64,000 nt of DNA, taken from contig CATKXR010000005.1 in NCBI GenBank assembly GCA_949840805.1, forward strand, positions 1 through 64,000, in the 5' to 3' direction. The notes beneath the pieces are model-generated. The model saw nothing but the letters and a program-made list of their open reading frames with translations. It ran no database searches and was not told the DNA's origin. A program made the translations under genes and the position numbers. Below, piece after piece: positions 60,941-64,000 of the stretch. Within the stretch, counting starts at the first letter, position 1. Every line of letters begins with the position of its first letter. Source of the DNA: an uncultured Lachnospiraceae bacterium. GTDB taxonomy: Bacteria; Bacillota; Clostridia; Lachnospirales; Lachnospiraceae.

Positions 60941-62470
60941 CTATAATCCTGATAACTCCCTGAAATCATCCTTCAGGCTTCGGTACAATTTCTGATACAG
61001 CCGGTGATATGCTTCGTAGATCTTTGCCTGCTTTTCATCCGGCTCCACCTGGTCCTTCTCCTCAATCAGCCGTTCGCAGGCCGTCTCCACATCCGGATAA
61101 ATCCCGCAGCCCACCCCGGCCAGAATGGCTGCTCCCAAAGCCGGCCCTTCCTCCTGGCTCACGGTTTTCACCGGACAGCGATACAGATCCGACAGCATCT
61201 GCCTCCACTGGCCGCTCTTTCCGCCGCCTCCGCAGGCCATCATTTCATCCACCCGGATCCCCATCTCCTTCAAAATCTCATTACAGTCGCAGAGAGAATA
61301 GGCCACTCCCTCCATTACCGCCCGCAGCAGATGTCTCCGCTGGTGAATGGCCGAAAGTCCGAAAAACACGCCCCGGCAATCCGGATCCAGATGAGGGGTT
61401 CTCTCTCCCATCAGATACGGCAGATAGATCAGACGGTCGCTTCCCGCCGGCACTCCGGCCACATCCTCATTGATCCGGTCATATACATCCTGGCCGGTCG
61501 CCTCCGCCCTGGCCGAATAATCCTGGCAGAACTGATCCTTAAACCATTTTAAGGACAGACCGGCTCCCTGGGTCACCCCCATCACATGCCAGGCTCCCGG
61601 CACCGCACAGCAGCAGGTGTGAACCCTCCCCTTAAGATCAATGGCCACCTTGCTGCTGTGGGCAAACACCACGCCGGACGTTCCGATGGTGGTAAAGGCA
61701 GTTTTGTCTTTCACCACCCCGGTGCCCACCGCCGCGGCCGCGTTATCCCCGGCGCCGCCTACCACCTTTGTGTCAGTCGTCAGCCCGGTTCTCTCTGCCG
61801 CCTCCCTTGTCAGGGTTCCCGTAACCTGGCAGGATTCGTACACCTGTCCCAGAAGTCCCCGGTCAATCTCCAGCGCCTGCAAAACCTCCTCAGACCAGTC
61901 TCTTCCCGGCACATCCAAAAGCTGCATCCCGCTGGCATCGCTGACCTCCGTGGCAAACACCCCGGTCAGCACATACCGGATATAATCCTTGGGCAGCAGG
62001 ATGTGGCGGCAGCGGGCATAATTTTCCGGCTCATGCTTTCTCACCCAGAGAATCTTGGCAGCCGTCCACCCTGTAAGAGGCGGATTGGCTGTGATCTCGA
62101 TCCATTTCCTTCGGGGCATCCGTCTGAGCATATCCTCCACTTCCTCCCCTGTCCTCTGATCACACCAGATAATGGACGGACGGATCACCTTTCCCTGCTC
62201 ATCTAACATCACCAGACCGTGCATCTGTCCGGAAATACCGATCCCCCGGATCTTCTCCGGCCTCACGCCAGAACGGCTCACCACCTCCCGGACGGTGGCA
62301 AACGTTGCATCCCGCCAATCCTCCGGCCGCTGCTCCGCCCATCCGTTTTTGGGCTGAAGCAGCGGGTAAGCCATGGACGCCGAGGCCGTCACATTTCCCT
62401 CTTCATCAAACAGTACCGTCTTTGTCGCAGAAGTACCCACATCAATTCCGATTAAATAATTTTTCTCCAT
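60941..62470 (-). CDS. xylB: Xylulokinase (FGGY family)
   Basis: The start at ATG 62470 has GGAG nearby; 28 in-frame codons upstream lack a site. The 509-residue kinase has the N-terminal ATP-fold loop GIDVGTSATKTVLFDEEG. The catalytic region is ISGQMHGLVMLD, and the D/E-rich GGAGDNAAAAVGTG and ACGGGGKSGQWRQMLSDL mark the C-terminal FGGY domain. These point to xylulokinase rather than glycerol or ribulokinase. It phosphorylates D-xylulose to xylulose-5-phosphate. It follows transketolase by 87 bp. Confidence 0.9.
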   Translation of the reverse strand: MEKNYLIGIDVGTSATKTVLFDEEGNVTASASMAYPLLQPKNGWAEQRPEDWRDATFATVREVVSRSGVRPEKIRGIGISGQMHGLVMLDEQGKVIRPSIIWCDQRTGEEVEDMLRRMPRRKWIEITANPPLTGWTAAKILWVRKHEPENYARCRHILLPKDYIRYVLTGVFATEVSDASGMQLLDVPGRDWSEEVLQALEIDRGLLGQVYESCQVTGTLTREAAERTGLTTDTKVVGGAGDNAAAAVGTGVVKDKTAFTTIGTSGVVFAHSSKVAIDLKGRVHTCCCAVPGAWHVMGVTQGAGLSLKWFKDQFCQDYSARAEATGQDVYDRINEDVAGVPAGSDRLIYLPYLMGERTPHLDPDCRGVFFGLSAIHQRRHLLRAVMEGVAYSLCDCNEILKEMGIRVDEMMACGGGGKSGQWRQMLSDLYRCPVKTVSQEEGPALGAAILAGVGCGIYPDVETACERLIEEKDQVEPDEKQAKIYEAYHRLYQKLYRSLKDDFRELSGL

Positions 62471-62536
62471 AACCGTCTCCGTTTTTTTGCAACCGTCAGT
62501 AACCGTCCAGATAGCCCTTGAACTGTTACAACCGTC
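62471..62536 (-). repeat. Four GACGGTT repeats ahead of xylB
   Basis: AACCGTC on the plus strand (GACGGTT on the coding strand) occurs at 62471, 62491, 62501 and 62530. Spacings of 20, 10 and 29 bp approximate whole helical turns. The copy at 62471 abuts the xylB start codon and includes part of its ribosome site. This suggests a regulator or RNA-binding site, or chance in a short spacer. Confidence 0.5.
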
Positions 62537-62557
62537 ATCTACAGCTGCTCTCACATG

Positions 62558-64000
62558 CTAAAACAAACGCTTTACCACCTCAGCCACATGCTCCGCCGTA
62601 AATCCGAACCGCTTAAAAAGCCCGTCCGCCGGCGCCGAAGCCCCGAAGCCCTCCATGCACACCACCGCGCCGTCCAGACCTACATACCGCTCCCATCCGA
62701 AGCCGCTCATGGCCTCCACAGCCACCCGGCGCCGCACACTGCCTGGAAGCACCGTCTCCCGGTATTCGGGGGTCTGTCTCTCAAACACATCCATGGAAGG
62801 CATGCTGACCACCCGCACATCCATATGCTCCTTAAGCAGCAGCTCCCTGGCCTCCACTGCCAGACTTACCTCCGACCCGCTGGCAATCAAAATCCCGTCC
62901 GGAACCTGTTTTTCGCTGTCCCTTAGCACATAAGCCCCCCGCAGCGCTTCTCTTCCTGAGCCCTTTAACTGGGGCAAATTCTGTCTGGTCAGCACCAGTC
63001 CCACCGGCGTATCTAAAGAGCTGGCCGCATAGTACCAGGCCGCCGCCGTCTCCCTGGCATCTGCCGGCCGGAATACCACAAAATCCGGCAATGCCCGCAG
63101 CATGGCCATCTGCTCAATGGGCTCATGGGTAGGTCCGTCCTCCCCCACCCCGATGCTGTCATGAGTCAGCACCACAGTCACCGGCAGCTTCATAAGCGCC
63201 GCCAGCCGCAGCATCGGCTTCATATAATCACTGAACACAAAAAAGCTGGAAATAAACGGTCTGAGCCCATGAAGCGCCAGTCCGTTGGCAATTCCGGCCA
63301 TAGCCAGCTCCCGCACGCCAAAATGCAGATTCCTGCCCTCATAGCTCTCTCTGGAAAAATCTCCAGCCCCCTTCATGTAGGTCTTTGTGGACGGCGACAG
63401 ATCCGCAGCCCCTCCCACCAGCATGGGAAGCCTGTCCTTTAGACGGTTAATCATGATGCCGGACAGATTTCTGGTGGAATCCGGCTTCTCCTGACAGGCC
63501 CAAAACTCCTCATCGTCCCAGAGCCGCTCTCCCGCATGCCGGTCATGATACTGATCCCACAGCTTCTTTTTCTCCGGATATTTCTCACAGTAGACATCAA
63601 ACATCTGTTTCCATATATTCTCCGCCCGTTGCCCGTGTCCTGCCAGCTCTCTGTAATGGTCATACACCTGCTGCGGCACAAAAAAAGGAATGTCATTTTC
63701 CCAGCTCAGCATCTTTTTCAGCGCTGCCACATTTTCCGCCCCCAAAGGCTCCCCGTGGGCGCTGGCGGTGCCTTCCTTTGCCGGACAGCCATACCCGATC
63801 CGGGTCTTTACCACAATGAAAGAGGGATGTGTGTGGTCCGACTTTGCCGTTTCAATGGCCCGCCCGATGGCCTCCGTATCATTGCCGTTTTCCACAACCA
63901 TTGTCTGAAAGCCAAAGGCTTCCATCCGTTTTCTCACATCCTCCGTAAAGGCAATGTCCGTGCTGCCCTCAATGGAAATTCCATTGCTGTCATACAGCAC
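62558..64000 (-). CDS. tkt: Transketolase (N-terminus beyond the window)
   Basis: The last 480 or so residues of a full-length transketolase of about 660; the thiamine-binding N-terminus lies beyond 64000. Seen are the end of the PP domain (TRIGYGCPAKEG), the Pyr domain (NLHFGVRELAMAGIANGLAL, GVGEDGPTHEPIEQ) and the C-terminal domain (IASGSEVSLAVEA, MPSMDVFERQTPEYRE). It shuttles two-carbon units in the pentose phosphate pathway. It is the upstream gene of the sugar operon as far as the window shows. Confidence 0.93.
   Translation of the reverse strand: MLYDSNGISIEGSTDIAFTEDVRKRMEAFGFQTMVVENGNDTEAIGRAIETAKSDHTHPSFIVVKTRIGYGCPAKEGTASAHGEPLGAENVAALKKMLSWENDIPFFVPQQVYDHYRELAGHGQRAENIWKQMFDVYCEKYPEKKKLWDQYHDRHAGERLWDDEEFWACQEKPDSTRNLSGIMINRLKDRLPMLVGGAADLSPSTKTYMKGAGDFSRESYEGRNLHFGVRELAMAGIANGLALHGLRPFISSFFVFSDYMKPMLRLAALMKLPVTVVLTHDSIGVGEDGPTHEPIEQMAMLRALPDFVVFRPADARETAAAWYYAASSLDTPVGLVLTRQNLPQLKGSGREALRGAYVLRDSEKQVPDGILIASGSEVSLAVEARELLLKEHMDVRVVSMPSMDVFERQTPEYRETVLPGSVRRRVAVEAMSGFGWERYVGLDGAVVCMEGFGASAPADGLFKRFGFTAEHVAEVVKRLF

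Noticed and set aside
1-64000. tRNA, rRNA, CRISPR array or intact insertion sequence
   Set aside because: No cloverleaf, repeat-spacer pattern, transposase or rRNA stretch was recognised on reading the window; short or degenerate RNA genes could still have been missed.

Overview
The window looks like the chromosome of an anaerobic, spore-forming gut bacterium of the Clostridia, most likely Lachnospiraceae. The reasons are strong GGAGG-type ribosome sites, moderate-to-high GC, a sigma-54 activator next to thiol catabolism genes, YesM/YesN two-component proteins with LplB/LplC-type sugar ABC transporters that lack their own ATPase, a PPi-type phosphofructokinase, a collagen-like surface protein, and many secreted or intracellular glycoside enzymes. 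I saw no rRNA, tRNA, CRISPR array, prophage or intact insertion sequence. Species assignment is inference.

Layout. 1-1.7 kb: tail of an unknown gene, a DeoR-type regulator and a gene-poor stretch. 1.7-11.7 kb: a thiol/cysteine catabolism block. It holds a cysteine desulfidase (cyuA type), a sigma-54 activator, a CoA-disulfide/persulfide reductase with a rhodanese tail, and an operon of PatB/MalY C-S lyase, DAACS transporter, RidA and a glutaredoxin-like protein. Three good -24/-12 promoters sit in front of the three transcription units, which makes this a readable sigma-54 regulon. 11.7-19.4 kb: collagen-like protein with its probable glycosyltransferase, then small housekeeping and accessory genes (methyltransferase, SEC-C protein, XRE regulator, PPi-PFK, metallo-beta-lactamase fold protein, C_GCAxxG_C_C protein, broken VOC gene, membrane protein). 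19.4-22.3 kb: sulfur assimilation operon metY-cysK-rrf2. 22.3-26.9 kb: trehalose PTS, phosphotrehalase and divergent treR with three identical operators. 27-35 kb: chemoreceptor, a serpin fused to DUF4825/M56-tail-like regions, TspO, an orphan 611-residue protein and a GNAT acetyltransferase.

35.4-46 kb: cellobiose phosphorylase, YesM sensor kinase, GH42 beta-galactosidase and a three-gene sugar ABC transporter, followed by relics of two broken genes. 46.2-49.8 kb: an OmpR-type response regulator, kinase and lipoprotein operon. 50.2-57.8 kb: a YesN-type regulator, a 1459-residue secreted GH5 enzyme with a polyglycine linker, and a wall-binding-repeat protein. 58-64 kb: a sugar operon of transketolase (cut by the window edge), xylulokinase, DUF4867 protein, FucI/AraA-family isomerase and a small transaldolase.

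Between genes there are several large nested inverted repeats (7.5, 10.8 and 41.9 kb), a related half copy at 35.3 kb and a 25-bp tandem array at 7.2-7.5 kb. The most notable items are the sigma-54 thiol regulon, the serpin fusion, the DUF4867 sugar operon and the nested palindromes.
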